25,519 nucleotides of DNA from DASPKW01 sp038244055 (GTDB taxonomy: Bacteria; Planctomycetota; Phycisphaerae; Tepidisphaerales; Tepidisphaeraceae): NCBI GenBank assembly GCA_038244055.1, contig JBBRTW010000041.1:1-25519 (forward strand), read 5' to 3'. The notes below the pieces were generated by a model. The model did no database searches and was not told the origin of the DNA. It saw nothing but the letters and a program-made list of their open reading frames with translations. Below are positions 14,701 to 23,037 of the stretch, piece after piece (position 1 is the stretch's first letter; every line of letters begins with the position of its first letter). Position numbers and translations under genes: made by a program.

Positions 14701-15330
14701 ATGAACGAGGTTGAAACTCGCTACACGAAGGGCGCCATTCTCATCGGTCTGATCGTCCTGATCGGCGCGGCGGCAACATGGGTGGGCTGGCGCAATGTTC
14801 AAGCGTCCAGCGTGCGCGGGAGTGTTGATGATGAGGGATGGGCGCTCGCGTGGAAGCTGGGCCGCGCCAATCCACCACCTGGCGCGACGAATGGCTTCAT
14901 CCTATGCAATGGCAGTCACGATGCCTTTGATCCTGACTTCTGGATTTGGACGCGTCTCGCCCCTGGCCGCCACTTTGATCCGAATACCTTCATTCCGGGC
15001 ATCCCGCTGAAACCGGGGAGCAAAGCGCTGGAGGAACAGTTTGACCTTGGGGCGGCGATTCAGCCTTCGGTCCCCGAGTGGACCGCAACGCCAATAAGGG
15101 CGGGTGACAAGCTATATGTTGAACGAACACAACGCCCGGACATCGCGATCCTTACCCGCGCCGATAGCGGCGGCGAAATTATATTCATCCATTTTACCTG
15201 CGAGACAAAAGAGGCGATACCAGCGAAGCTTCGCGACGAACTTCGAAATCACCCATTGTCGATCGGGATGATGCCATCGCAATCCGAGTTCCAGATGTTG
15301 GCATGGCGCGCCAAAGACAAAAAGCAATAA
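14701..15330 (+). CDS. Single-pass membrane protein of unknown function
   Basis: A 209-residue protein with a short charged N-terminus, one membrane helix (about 11-29, GAILIGLIVLIGAAATWVGW) and an extracytoplasmic domain of about 175 residues. I do not recognise the domain. It has a single cysteine pair far apart in sequence (CNG and CET). Starting at 14701 puts the helix near the N-terminus; the frame is open back to 14629, which would overlap the start of the divergent Uma2 gene. The ribosome site is weak. Base composition is slightly less GC-rich at wobble positions than in its neighbours, which may mark it as accessory. Confidence 0.6.
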   Translation: MNEVETRYTKGAILIGLIVLIGAAATWVGWRNVQASSVRGSVDDEGWALAWKLGRANPPPGATNGFILCNGSHDAFDPDFWIWTRLAPGRHFDPNTFIPGIPLKPGSKALEEQFDLGAAIQPSVPEWTATPIRAGDKLYVERTQRPDIAILTRADSGGEIIFIHFTCETKEAIPAKLRDELRNHPLSIGMMPSQSEFQMLAWRAKDKKQ

Positions 15331-15466
15331 GATCATTCATAGTCAATCCAGCGTGGCAAGCCCTGCGGCTTCCGCAGTCGCTTGCGGTTTCGCGAATCAA
15401 CAGGGTCAATGCATCCTGATCCCCGCGATAAGCAGCGCGCGGCATTCAAATTCGCCTTCAAACATT

Positions 15467-16999
15467 TCACATCCGCACCGCCCACTCCACCGCCCTTACC
15501 CCCGACTCCAGCGCCCCCTGCATCCATGTATGCGTCAGCGAGGCATGCTCCCCCGCCAGGATGATTCGGCCCTCGGGCTCCATGATCGCCTGATGGAGCG
15601 TCTCGAACTGGTTGGGCAGATACCACGCGAACGCGCCGGCCGAGTTTGGGTGCGAATCCCAGGACCACGCCGCCGTCCGCCGCACTATTTTATCCTGCGC
15701 TAGTTGAGGATGAATCCGCGCGAGCTGCCCGAGCACGACTTCTTCCTGCGTCTTGGGATCGAGCGCTGCCAGACGCCGCGCGTTCTGGCCCCATGAATAG
15801 GAAGCCAGCAAAACTCCCGGGCCGGCGCTAATTTTGCCGTCGCGTTTTTCGGCGTTGTCGGCCGGGTAGTAGGTGGTTCCGGTCGGCAGGTCCGCGTAGG
15901 TGCCGCCGCCGAAGATGCCATCATCGGTTTCCCAGAAACGGCGATTGCAGACGGCCAGGACCTTGGTGGCTGAGTCGTAGTTGACCTGGCGAATCGCCCG
16001 CATCTTCGCGCCCGAGAAGGCCGGATCGAGCTGCAAGCGCGAGAGGATCGGCAGCGGCAGCGTGCAGATGACGAGATCGGCCTCGGCCCTTTTCTCCACG
16101 CCCTCTTCGCGGTAAATCGCCCCGGCCCGCTTGCGCGCCCCATCCTGCCAGATCGTCGTGACCAGGCAGCCCATCCTGGGCTTGGATTTGAGTTTGTCGG
16201 CAAAAGCGGCCGGGAATCGATCCGTCCCGCCGACGATTTCATCGAATCCCTTGGACCAGTATTCGAGGAGTTCCTCGCGCAGCGTTTCCGATGCGCCGGT
16301 CCAGAGTTCCTGCTCCTGGCCGGAGGTGATGGAGAGAAGATCGGCCGCCTCTTTGGAGAGTTGCGCGCGGTCGATCAGGTCCTGCACCGTCAGCGCATCG
16401 AGTTTGCGAACCGCATCGGTCGATGGGCGATCCGCGCAGAGGTCCTTCTTCTCGGCCGCCGTCAGTGCGTTGACGGGGTTCGTAAAAGCCTTGGTCCACC
16501 AGTCATCCGGATGCTGGGCCTTCTCGGCATCCGTGAGCTGAAAAAGATCGTAGAGCTTTTTGACATCTTTCACGCGCACGCGCCGCCCGCGCAGGTAGTA
16601 GTACGCTTCGGGGTTGGAATGGATGAACTTGCGAAGGGGGACGGCCAGCTCGGCGAGGTAATGGCGGGTAATGGTGTGGACTTCAGGAACCCGCATGGCC
16701 CCCGCTTCGCCATAGAGGCCCTCTTCGAAGCGGAGCGTGCGGGCGCGGCCGCCGATATGCGTTTTCTCGGCTTCGAGGAGGGTGACGGAATGGCCCTTGC
16801 GCTCGAGTTCATAGGCGGCGCAGAGGCCGGCCAGGCCCGCGCCGAGAATGAGGACATCGAGTTGTTTCGCGGGAGCTGGGTCGGCCGCGCGGAGGCGATG
16901 AACGATCGAAAGACTCGCCGCCGCGCCCGTGGCGATGCCCAGGCGGCGGAGAAACTGGCGGCGCGAGAGAAGGGGGCGCGGGATGAGTTGTTGGTTCAT
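15467..16999 (-). CDS. Tat-exported flavin amine oxidase family protein
   Basis: A 510-residue FAD enzyme. A Tat signal peptide (SRRQFLRRLG, with Arg13-Arg14, then a hydrophobic stretch ending at about Ala39) sends the folded protein across the membrane. The dinucleotide fold follows at LDVLILGAGLAGLCAAYELE (Gly53, 55, 58), with GGRARTLRF shortly after, as in monoamine and L-amino-acid oxidases. The C-terminal flavin motif is GRIILAGEHASLTHTWMQGALESG. Family members oxidise primary amines or amino acids and make hydrogen peroxide; the substrate cannot be read from the sequence. ATG at 16999 gives a standard short Tat n-region; GTG at 17029 is the alternative. It is divergent from the propeller protein gene. 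Confidence 0.87.
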   Translation of the reverse strand: MNQQLIPRPLLSRRQFLRRLGIATGAAASLSIVHRLRAADPAPAKQLDVLILGAGLAGLCAAYELERKGHSVTLLEAEKTHIGGRARTLRFEEGLYGEAGAMRVPEVHTITRHYLAELAVPLRKFIHSNPEAYYYLRGRRVRVKDVKKLYDLFQLTDAEKAQHPDDWWTKAFTNPVNALTAAEKKDLCADRPSTDAVRKLDALTVQDLIDRAQLSKEAADLLSITSGQEQELWTGASETLREELLEYWSKGFDEIVGGTDRFPAAFADKLKSKPRMGCLVTTIWQDGARKRAGAIYREEGVEKRAEADLVICTLPLPILSRLQLDPAFSGAKMRAIRQVNYDSATKVLAVCNRRFWETDDGIFGGGTYADLPTGTTYYPADNAEKRDGKISAGPGVLLASYSWGQNARRLAALDPKTQEEVVLGQLARIHPQLAQDKIVRRTAAWSWDSHPNSAGAFAWYLPNQFETLHQAIMEPEGRIILAGEHASLTHTWMQGALESGVRAVEWAVRM

Positions 17000-17067
17000 A
17001 AGTTTGTTGATCCGCTCGACTGAAACCACTCCAGGCCGCGCCGCTCACGAAGACCGAGCCGCAAACT

Positions 17068-17106
17068 CCCTCTCCTGTACTCGGGAGAGGGCGGGGGTGA
17101 GGGGTT
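17068..17106. repeat. Hairpin repeat with CCCTCTCC arms
   Basis: CCCTCTCC (17068-17075) pairs with GGAGAGGG (17084-17091) around an 8-base loop, followed by CGGGGGTGAGGGGTTGG. The right part is nearly the complement of the left part of the repeat at 8331-8350, so the two belong to one family in opposite orientation. It lies between two divergent genes. Confidence 0.6.
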
Positions 17107-17184
17107 GGCGTTGTTCGTGTGCCGCGACCGCCAATATACCGCGCCCCGCTTGACTAACACCCGCCAAAACGGTCGGATGATTGA

Positions 17185-18726
17185 ATGAAATGCGCTTGGC
17201 ATATCGCAACGCGAACGATTCTGGTGTTTGCATCGATCTTCATCCCATCATCCGCGCCCCCCGCGCTGGCCGGCGATCAACCCGCCTGGGGACAGGGCCA
17301 GACCCGCAACATGGCCTCTCCCGAAACCGGCCTGGTCGATTCCTTCGACCCCGCCGCGCGCAAGAACGTCAAATGGGTCAGCCGGCTGGGCACGCAGACC
17401 TATTCCTCGCCCATCATCGCGGGCGGAAAAGTCATCATCGGCACCAACAACGATGAGCCGCGCGACCCGGCCAAGAACTGGGATTCGGGCGTGCTCATGT
17501 GCTTCGATGAAAAAACCGGCGCTTTCGAATGGCAACTGGTTTCACCCAAGCTGGAGGGCGACAAATTCTACGACTGGCCCAAGACCGGCATGCCCTCCTC
17601 GGCCACCATCGAGGGCGATCGCGTTTACATGATGACCAATCGCGTCGAGCTGCTCTGCCTGGATATCCGCGGCATGGCCAACGGAAACGATGGCCCTTTC
17701 AAGGATGAAGGCGCTCACATGATGCCGCGCGGCACCGATGGCCGGCCAACGGGCGTCGCCGAGGTGGGCCCGAAAGATGCGGATATTCTCTGGGCGTTCG
17801 ATGTCGTCAAAGAATGCGGCACCTGGCCGCACGATGGCGCCCACGCGGCCGTTCTGATCGATGGCCCATACCTCTATCTCAACACCTGCAACGGCGTCGA
17901 CAACACGCATCGAAAAGTGCGCAAACCCGATGCCCCGAGCCTGATCGTGCTCGATAAAGCCACCGGAAAACTGATCGCCCGCGATGAGGAGAAGATCGGC
18001 CCGAGAATTTTTCACAGCACCTGGTGCTCGCCGACGATGACAGAGATGGGCGGCAAGCGGGTGGTCCTCTTCGGCGGCGGCGATGGTGTGTTGTATGCCT
18101 TTGCGGCGCTGGAGAAGGATCGGATCGCGCCAACCGGCGAGGTGGCGCGGCTGAAGAAGTTGTGGACCTATGATGGGGATCCAAATGGCCCGAAGGAAAA
18201 TGTCGCGCAGTACAGCGGCAATAAGCAGGTGAGCCCATCGAATCTCTACGCGATGCCGGTGGTGGTGGATGGGAAGGCGTTCGTGATTCCAACGGGGGAT
18301 TGGTGGTGGGGGAAGAAGAAGTCATCGGTGGATTGCCTCGATCTCGCCAGGCCCGGGCCGGATGGCGCGCCGACGCGGGCGTGGACGTATCCGATCGCCG
18401 GGCAGTGCATGACCACGCCCTCGGTGGCCGATGGTTTGCTGTATGTGGCCGACAGCGCGCGGGTGCTGCACTGCATCGATGTGAAGACCGGCCAGGCGGT
18501 GTGGACGCAGAAGCTCAATGGCGAAGTCTGGGGCTCGCCGGTGGTGGCCGATGGGAAGGTGTACATCGGGACCCGCAAGGGCGATTTCTGGATTCTCAAG
18601 GCGGGGCGGGAATTGAAGGTATTGTGTCAGGTGGACATGGGAGCGCCGGTGAGCTCGACCGTGGGGATCGCCAATGGAGTGGTGTTTATTCCGACGGCGC
18701 GGGAGATTTGGGCGGTTGGAAAATGA
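17185..18726 (+). CDS. Secreted PQQ-like beta-propeller protein
   Basis: A 513-residue protein with a signal peptide (cleavage near ALA at residue 29). Propeller blades of the PQQ type follow, recognisable by repeated strand pairs such as VLMCFDEKTGAFEWQL, LIVLDKATGKLIARD, VLHCIDVKTGQAVWTQ and GSPVVADGKVYIGTRKGDFWIL. The fold is that of quinoprotein dehydrogenases and of the outer-membrane assembly factor BamB. I see no dehydrogenase disulphide (adjacent cysteines) or haem c site, so an enzyme role is uncertain; many planctomycete members are of unknown function. GGAT lies about seven bases upstream of the ATG. It is divergent from the amine oxidase gene and convergent with the esterase gene. 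Confidence 0.85.
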   Translation: MKCAWHIATRTILVFASIFIPSSAPPALAGDQPAWGQGQTRNMASPETGLVDSFDPAARKNVKWVSRLGTQTYSSPIIAGGKVIIGTNNDEPRDPAKNWDSGVLMCFDEKTGAFEWQLVSPKLEGDKFYDWPKTGMPSSATIEGDRVYMMTNRVELLCLDIRGMANGNDGPFKDEGAHMMPRGTDGRPTGVAEVGPKDADILWAFDVVKECGTWPHDGAHAAVLIDGPYLYLNTCNGVDNTHRKVRKPDAPSLIVLDKATGKLIARDEEKIGPRIFHSTWCSPTMTEMGGKRVVLFGGGDGVLYAFAALEKDRIAPTGEVARLKKLWTYDGDPNGPKENVAQYSGNKQVSPSNLYAMPVVVDGKAFVIPTGDWWWGKKKSSVDCLDLARPGPDGAPTRAWTYPIAGQCMTTPSVADGLLYVADSARVLHCIDVKTGQAVWTQKLNGEVWGSPVVADGKVYIGTRKGDFWILKAGRELKVLCQVDMGAPVSSTVGIANGVVFIPTAREIWAVGK

Positions 18727-18821
18727 GGGATGAAGGATGAAGGATGAATGATGAAGGATGAATGGAAGACGCGGTCTCGGCATCTTTCTTCAATTCATCA
18801 TTCATCATTCATCATTCATAA
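18725..18821. repeat. Inverted pair of degenerate GATGAAG / TTCATCA arrays
   Basis: Right after the propeller stop codon, about six copies of GGATGAAG/GAATGATG-like words run to about 18765. From 18792 to 18821 the complementary words ATTCATCATTCATCATTCAT occur. The two halves can fold into a long imperfect hairpin between two convergent genes, so it may work as a two-way terminator. Confidence 0.55.
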
Positions 18822-18846
18822 TTACCTTTCCACCATTGCCTTCCCA

Positions 18847-19989
18847 TCATTTCCTTATCAGCGCGTATTCGAAAAACGCAAACACCACCGCATTGGCCGC
18901 TTCATCGGGGCTGTGGGCTTTGCGGTTGTGCATGGCGACTTTGTTTTCCTGGCCCAACAACTTGTTTACGGCGATGGCGTGGTTGAGCGCCGGCCAGCGG
19001 GCCGGGGTGTCTTCCGATCCACCGGAAACCAGAAACGGCCTGGGGGCCATGAGGGCGTGGAGATCGGTCAGGTCCATGTGATTCTCCATCATTGTTTTAT
19101 AAGGACCGGTGCGGGGATTGGCGGCGGTGATCAGGCCGGGCTTTCGCTGGGTGGGGAGGGCGGGGTCCAGTCCCAGATACCAGGGTTCCCAGTAGTTGAC
19201 GTTTCCGCGCGGCTCGTCGAAGACGATGCCGGGATCGGACCAGACGGCGGCCGCGAAGCGCTCGGAGAGACACGAGGCGAACATCGCCCATTTGCCGCCG
19301 TAGGAGTGGCCGACGACGCCGATGCGCTTGGGATCGACTTCCGGCCGGGAAGCCAGCGCGCCGGCGCAATTGTGGGAGATGTAGGCGAGGTAGGAGAGGG
19401 GCTGCAGCACCTGCCCGGCCGTATCGGGCTTACGGGCATCGCCGCCAGGCGAGCCAATTGCAAGTGTGACGAAGCCGCGCTTGGCCAGCTCATACGCATA
19501 GGCGCGGAAGGCGACGGCCGCGACGTCCTTGGTCCCCTTGGGCGGCTGATTGATGGAGGTTTCCGGTTCATAGAAGGGCACGAAGACTGCGGCCGCCGGC
19601 TTGTCTTTAGTTGCTGTCGATGGTATCAGAAGATATCCATCGGCGGTGCGGTCTTTGGCGATGGTGACGCGAATCCGATGCTGGATGAAATTCTCGCGCG
19701 GGGTGGAATCGATGATCTCGATGGTCGGGTGCGCGAGCTCGGCCGGCCAGGCGCCCATCAGGCCATGCCACTTGGCGAGAATCTCCGCGCGGCGGGCGGG
19801 CCAGTCCTGCGGCGACTTGACGACCCGGCCATCGTCGAATTTGAGAGGGGAAGGGAAGCCGCCATATTGATTGGCGACATCGGGCGGGGGAGTAAAGGAG
19901 GGTTTGATGATCTCCCACGGATCGGCGCTGGCCGTGAGGGAGCAAAGGGCCATCAGGATGAGAATGGAGAGGAGGGGTCGGTTGGGCAT
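18847..19989 (-). CDS. Secreted alpha/beta hydrolase (acetyl xylan esterase/dienelactone hydrolase-like)
   Basis: A 380-residue serine hydrolase with an N-terminal signal peptide (PLLSILILMALCSLTASA, cleavage near residue 21). The nucleophile elbow is GHSYGG (Ser229), and the likely acid and base are Asp327 (GGSEDTPARW) and His359 (RKAHSPDE). The order and spacing match the alpha/beta hydrolase fold. Family resemblance is to the large secreted esterase and peptidase-like group found next to polysaccharide-degradation genes, so a carbohydrate esterase is a reasonable inference, not shown. No clear ribosome site precedes the ATG at 19989. It is divergent from the beta-helix protein gene across 251 bp, which may hold promoters for both; no strong promoter hexamers were seen there. 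Confidence 0.82.
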   Translation of the reverse strand: MPNRPLLSILILMALCSLTASADPWEIIKPSFTPPPDVANQYGGFPSPLKFDDGRVVKSPQDWPARRAEILAKWHGLMGAWPAELAHPTIEIIDSTPRENFIQHRIRVTIAKDRTADGYLLIPSTATKDKPAAAVFVPFYEPETSINQPPKGTKDVAAVAFRAYAYELAKRGFVTLAIGSPGGDARKPDTAGQVLQPLSYLAYISHNCAGALASRPEVDPKRIGVVGHSYGGKWAMFASCLSERFAAAVWSDPGIVFDEPRGNVNYWEPWYLGLDPALPTQRKPGLITAANPRTGPYKTMMENHMDLTDLHALMAPRPFLVSGGSEDTPARWPALNHAIAVNKLLGQENKVAMHNRKAHSPDEAANAVVFAFFEYALIRK

Positions 19990-20240
19990 GATGGAACCAT
20001 GGTAAATGTCCGATGCTAAAAGTTAAATGCGGGGGGCCGGGCGATGCCGAGCGTTCCGCGGGGGCGGGGTTTTATCGCAGGCCGCGCTCGCTCCGACGAT
20101 CGGGGCCACATGAATTGTCTCGCACGCGATGGGTGCCGTGCGGAATTGGCACAGAGGCGAGTGTGGATGTTTGTGTTAGGATTTCACAAGGGTTTACGCA
20201 TCGGAAGCATCGCCCATCACACGATTTTGGATTCAATCAC

Positions 20241-22394
20241 ATGAATATTCAGCGACGGAATTGGCTGGCTTTGTTGACTCAGGCGATTGGCGCGATGGCG
20301 ATTTGCGCGGTGGTTGCAAGCGCACGGGGGGCGCTGGCGGCCGATGCGGCGGAGGCCAATCTGCTGACCAATCCGGACTTCCATGCCAAAACCGAAGCGG
20401 GGATGCCGGTGGGGTGGACGATCGGCAAGGGGCAGAAAGTGTCGCTCGATACGGCGCAGTTGCCGGCCGGGATGGAGCAGGCACTGCGTGTGGAAGTGGT
20501 TGCGGATGGTGGGTCGGGCTACGGGCAGGTTTACCAGACGGTGAAGGTCAAGCCCAATACGCTCTATCGGCTGGAGGGAAAGACGCGCAGTTCGAAGGCG
20601 GGCATGGCGTTTTACTCGATCAAGCTGCTCAAAGGAGGGCATGAGGCGAAACGGATTGGATTGGAGAAATCGAAGGATCAGTGGGCCTCCACATCGCTGG
20701 AAATCTCGACTGGCGATGCGGATGAAATGCAGGTGCTCTGCCGGTGGGAGCAGAATGAGAAGCGCGGGTGGGTGGGGCAGACGTGCTGGTTCGCGGACGT
20801 GAAGCTGGTGGAGAAGGGCGCTGCGCCCAAGCCGCCGGCGCAGACCACCGCGATCGAACTGGCCGGAAAAATTCAAGCGGTGGAAGCTCCGACCTTGCCA
20901 CTCAAGGCGAGCGCCGGGGATCTTTTCATTACGCCCAGCGGGGCGGGGAAGAAGGATGGGTCAGGGTGGGAGAATGCGCTGCCGGGTAACGCGCCGGGTG
21001 TGTTTCAGGCGGCCTGGGACGCGCTGGGGGCGGGGCATGCGTGCAAGGTGGGGAGCGGCGTGTACGCGAATGTATCGCTGAATATTTCAACGGGCGGGAC
21101 CGGACCGGATCAACTCAAGCGGCTGGTGGGGCAGGATACGGGAGGCGGGCTGCCGTGGCTGGTGGGGAATTTTGATCCGCAGACACCGGATAAGGGGCTG
21201 GCGTTTTTGAACTTGACCAGCGCGGTGGGCTATTGCGCGTTCGAGGATCTGCAACTGGCGCGCTATCAGTATGGCATGTTCAGCCGCAAGGGAGGGCATG
21301 TGGGGATGCTCATTCGCAACGTGGACGTGTACGAGGCGCGATATGGAATGTATCTGGTTGGATTCGCGTATGCGGATGCGCCGGATGCGGCATCGCATCA
21401 GATGACGATCCAGGATTGCGAGTTCATTCATTTCACCAAGAGCGCGATTCGAATGCAGGCCGGGAATTACGATGTGCGGATCATCAACTGCGTGGCCGAT
21501 GCGGGCGGCACGGAATGGATGAAGGAAGCCTTCCATACCTGCTACAACCTGGCCGGCGATCTGCCGCGGAAGCTGGGTAAGAAGGAGGACAAGGAGTGGG
21601 CTGCGGAACACGACATTTTGTTCATCAATTGCATCGCGCGCAATGCCATTTATTCCAAGGCGCGGTACTGGCAGGGGGATGGCTTCCTGGCGGAGAAGGG
21701 CGTGCGCAATCTCGCGTTCATCAACTGTGCTTCGTACAACAACGGCGATGGCGGTTGGGACAACAAGGCGGCCAACGTGGTTTATGTGAACTGCATCGGC
21801 ATGCGCAGCAAGATGAACTGGCGGGTCTGGCATCAGGGTTTTTTCTACAACTGCCTCGATGCCTATGCGATCAAGCGGGGCGGGTCCTGGACCGGCGCGG
21901 GGCTGTGGACGCTCGGAGAGGTGCATGCGCTGAACTGCACCTTTCATAACAACGAGAGCCGCAACATTTGCGCGGATAACAAAAAGCACCCGGAAGACCC
22001 GGATGCGGCCGAGGCGCGGGCGAACGTCAGTTTGGAGAAATGCATTGTTTCATTCGATGGAATGAACGCGAAGATGGAGCATTTGCTGGTCGGCGAGACG
22101 CAGATCACGCAGAAGGAGTCGGCCGAGTGGCTGGCGGGCGCGGGCGGGGCGGCCGGGAAAGGAACGGACCCGCAATTCGTCGCGGCGGCGCAGGGGAAGA
22201 ACTGGATCGGTGATCCGGCTGATGCCTTCGACAGCAAGCTTTATCGCGCGGGCAAAGGATTTCACTCGGCGGCCTATGTGGCTTGGCGCGGCAAGTCTAC
22301 GCAAACGCTGGTTGAGGCGGGCCTGGATTTGCTTAAGCATAAGGGATGGGAGGATTTCCGGCAGAAGGTGGAGGCGATGACTGGGCGACCATGA
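20241..22394 (+). CDS. Secreted right-handed beta-helix protein with N-terminal jelly-roll-like domain
   Basis: A 717-residue protein. The N-terminus (MNIQRRNWLALL...ALAAD) is a signal peptide ending near residue 34. Residues about 40-190 start with NLLTNPDFHAKTEAGMPVGW and look like a carbohydrate-binding jelly-roll of the CBM4/9-like type. From about 226 (DLFITPSGAGKKDGSGWENA) the sequence follows the pattern of right-handed parallel beta-helix proteins related to polysaccharide lyases, with coil-like repeats such as MTIQDCEFIHF, VRIINCVADAG, ILFINCIARNA and LAFINCASYNN. The regular asparagine-cysteine positions suggest ladders inside the helix. Catalytic residues cannot be assigned, so lyase activity is only possible. 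The start at 20241 is set by the signal peptide; the frame is open back to 20013, and only GGAT sits upstream. Confidence 0.82.
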   Translation: MNIQRRNWLALLTQAIGAMAICAVVASARGALAADAAEANLLTNPDFHAKTEAGMPVGWTIGKGQKVSLDTAQLPAGMEQALRVEVVADGGSGYGQVYQTVKVKPNTLYRLEGKTRSSKAGMAFYSIKLLKGGHEAKRIGLEKSKDQWASTSLEISTGDADEMQVLCRWEQNEKRGWVGQTCWFADVKLVEKGAAPKPPAQTTAIELAGKIQAVEAPTLPLKASAGDLFITPSGAGKKDGSGWENALPGNAPGVFQAAWDALGAGHACKVGSGVYANVSLNISTGGTGPDQLKRLVGQDTGGGLPWLVGNFDPQTPDKGLAFLNLTSAVGYCAFEDLQLARYQYGMFSRKGGHVGMLIRNVDVYEARYGMYLVGFAYADAPDAASHQMTIQDCEFIHFTKSAIRMQAGNYDVRIINCVADAGGTEWMKEAFHTCYNLAGDLPRKLGKKEDKEWAAEHDILFINCIARNAIYSKARYWQGDGFLAEKGVRNLAFINCASYNNGDGGWDNKAANVVYVNCIGMRSKMNWRVWHQGFFYNCLDAYAIKRGGSWTGAGLWTLGEVHALNCTFHNNESRNICADNKKHPEDPDAAEARANVSLEKCIVSFDGMNAKMEHLLVGETQITQKESAEWLAGAGGAAGKGTDPQFVAAAQGKNWIGDPADAFDSKLYRAGKGFHSAAYVAWRGKSTQTLVEAGLDLLKHKGWEDFRQKVEAMTGRP

Positions 22395-22595
22395 AGGAAA
22401 GGGAGGCTGCAGCCATGATTAAAAGGGAGGCTACCGACGGGTGCTCGTTTCATTTGATCGCGGCATGTGTGCGGGCATATGCCCATTGAACTGGATGGGC
22501 CTCGAGTGGAGTGAGGGGAAGGTGTCTAATTGTGCTGATTGTGCCATAGGGCGGCATATTCTTCCTATTTTAACAATTGGCTAATCGGGGGCACT

Positions 22596-22636
22596 AATTA
22601 ATTATATAATTAATTGGCCGGAATCACAAGTGATTC
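22596..22636 (+). promoter_or_regulatory. Two palindromes in AT-rich DNA, possible operator or promoter
   Basis: AATTAATTATATAATTAATT (22596-22615) is a perfect 20-bp palindrome and contains a perfect TATAAT at 22605-22610. The best matching upstream hexamer, TTGGCT (22577-22582), is 22 bases away, too far for a standard sigma-70 promoter. Five bases after the palindrome lies GAATCACAAGTGATTC (22621-22636), a perfect 7-bp inverted repeat with a 2-base centre, a typical shape for a dimeric repressor or activator site. Confidence 0.4.
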
Positions 22637-22718
22637 ACTCCATATCCCTGTAGGTTGAACCATCTCGTCTGCATGTGTCAATGTCCGGCGAGGAACGTTT
22701 TCATTTTCGGTCATAGGT

Positions 22719-22746
22719 CAAAATTGCCATCCAATTTTGTTTTTTT
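22719..22746 (+). terminator. Weak rho-independent terminator candidate
   Basis: CAAAATT (22719-22725) pairs with AATTTTG (22733-22739) around a 7-base loop and is followed by seven T (22740-22746). The stem has only one G-C pair at its base, so it would be weak. It lies 325 bp after the beta-helix gene stop and before the surface-protein gene. Confidence 0.35.
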
Positions 22747-23037
22747 GCCGTTTTCCGCCGGCTTCCGATCAAAGCGCGAACAGGCTGCGACGCCTCCAGC
22801 CCAGATATAAGACCTATTATTCTCCCACTCATGGCGTCACCTCAAAATGGCGAAAAGAATCGAATTTTGCCGGAAGGGGGGGGGCGAAGTTACTGGCAAT
22901 GCGCTTCCGGGCGATGCTATATTGACGCGAACCGCGCTCCCAATGCGCCTGCGTCGGGAGTTATCGGAACTGTGTCGGGCATCTGGAGAAGTGACTGGCA
23001 GTCGCGCAATGCGGCTGTTGAATCTCACGGGAGAGTT

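Larger units (their letters stand above)
22395..23037. other. 643-bp intergenic region with AT-rich core
   Basis: No convincing gene is present. In order it holds a direct repeat AAAGGGAGGCT (22398-22408 and 22422-22432), a direct repeat ATTGTGC twice nine bases apart near 22530, an AT-rich core with two palindromes (22596-22636), a weak terminator-like hairpin (22719-22746), a run of nine G (22876-22884), and two related GAAGT(T/G)ACTGGCA words (near 22887 and 22990). The low GC content between about 22530 and 22760 contrasts sharply with the surrounding genes. It is probably the control region of the downstream surface-protein gene. Confidence 0.5.

Noticed and set aside
18748..20019. Forward open frame of 423 codons opposite the esterase gene
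   Set aside because: The reverse strand encodes a clear alpha/beta hydrolase with signal peptide and catalytic triad; the forward frame begins in a low-complexity array and shows no domain.
21087..21989. Reverse open frame of 300 codons inside the beta-helix gene
   Set aside because: Antisense to a well-supported secreted beta-helix protein; no start signal or domain.
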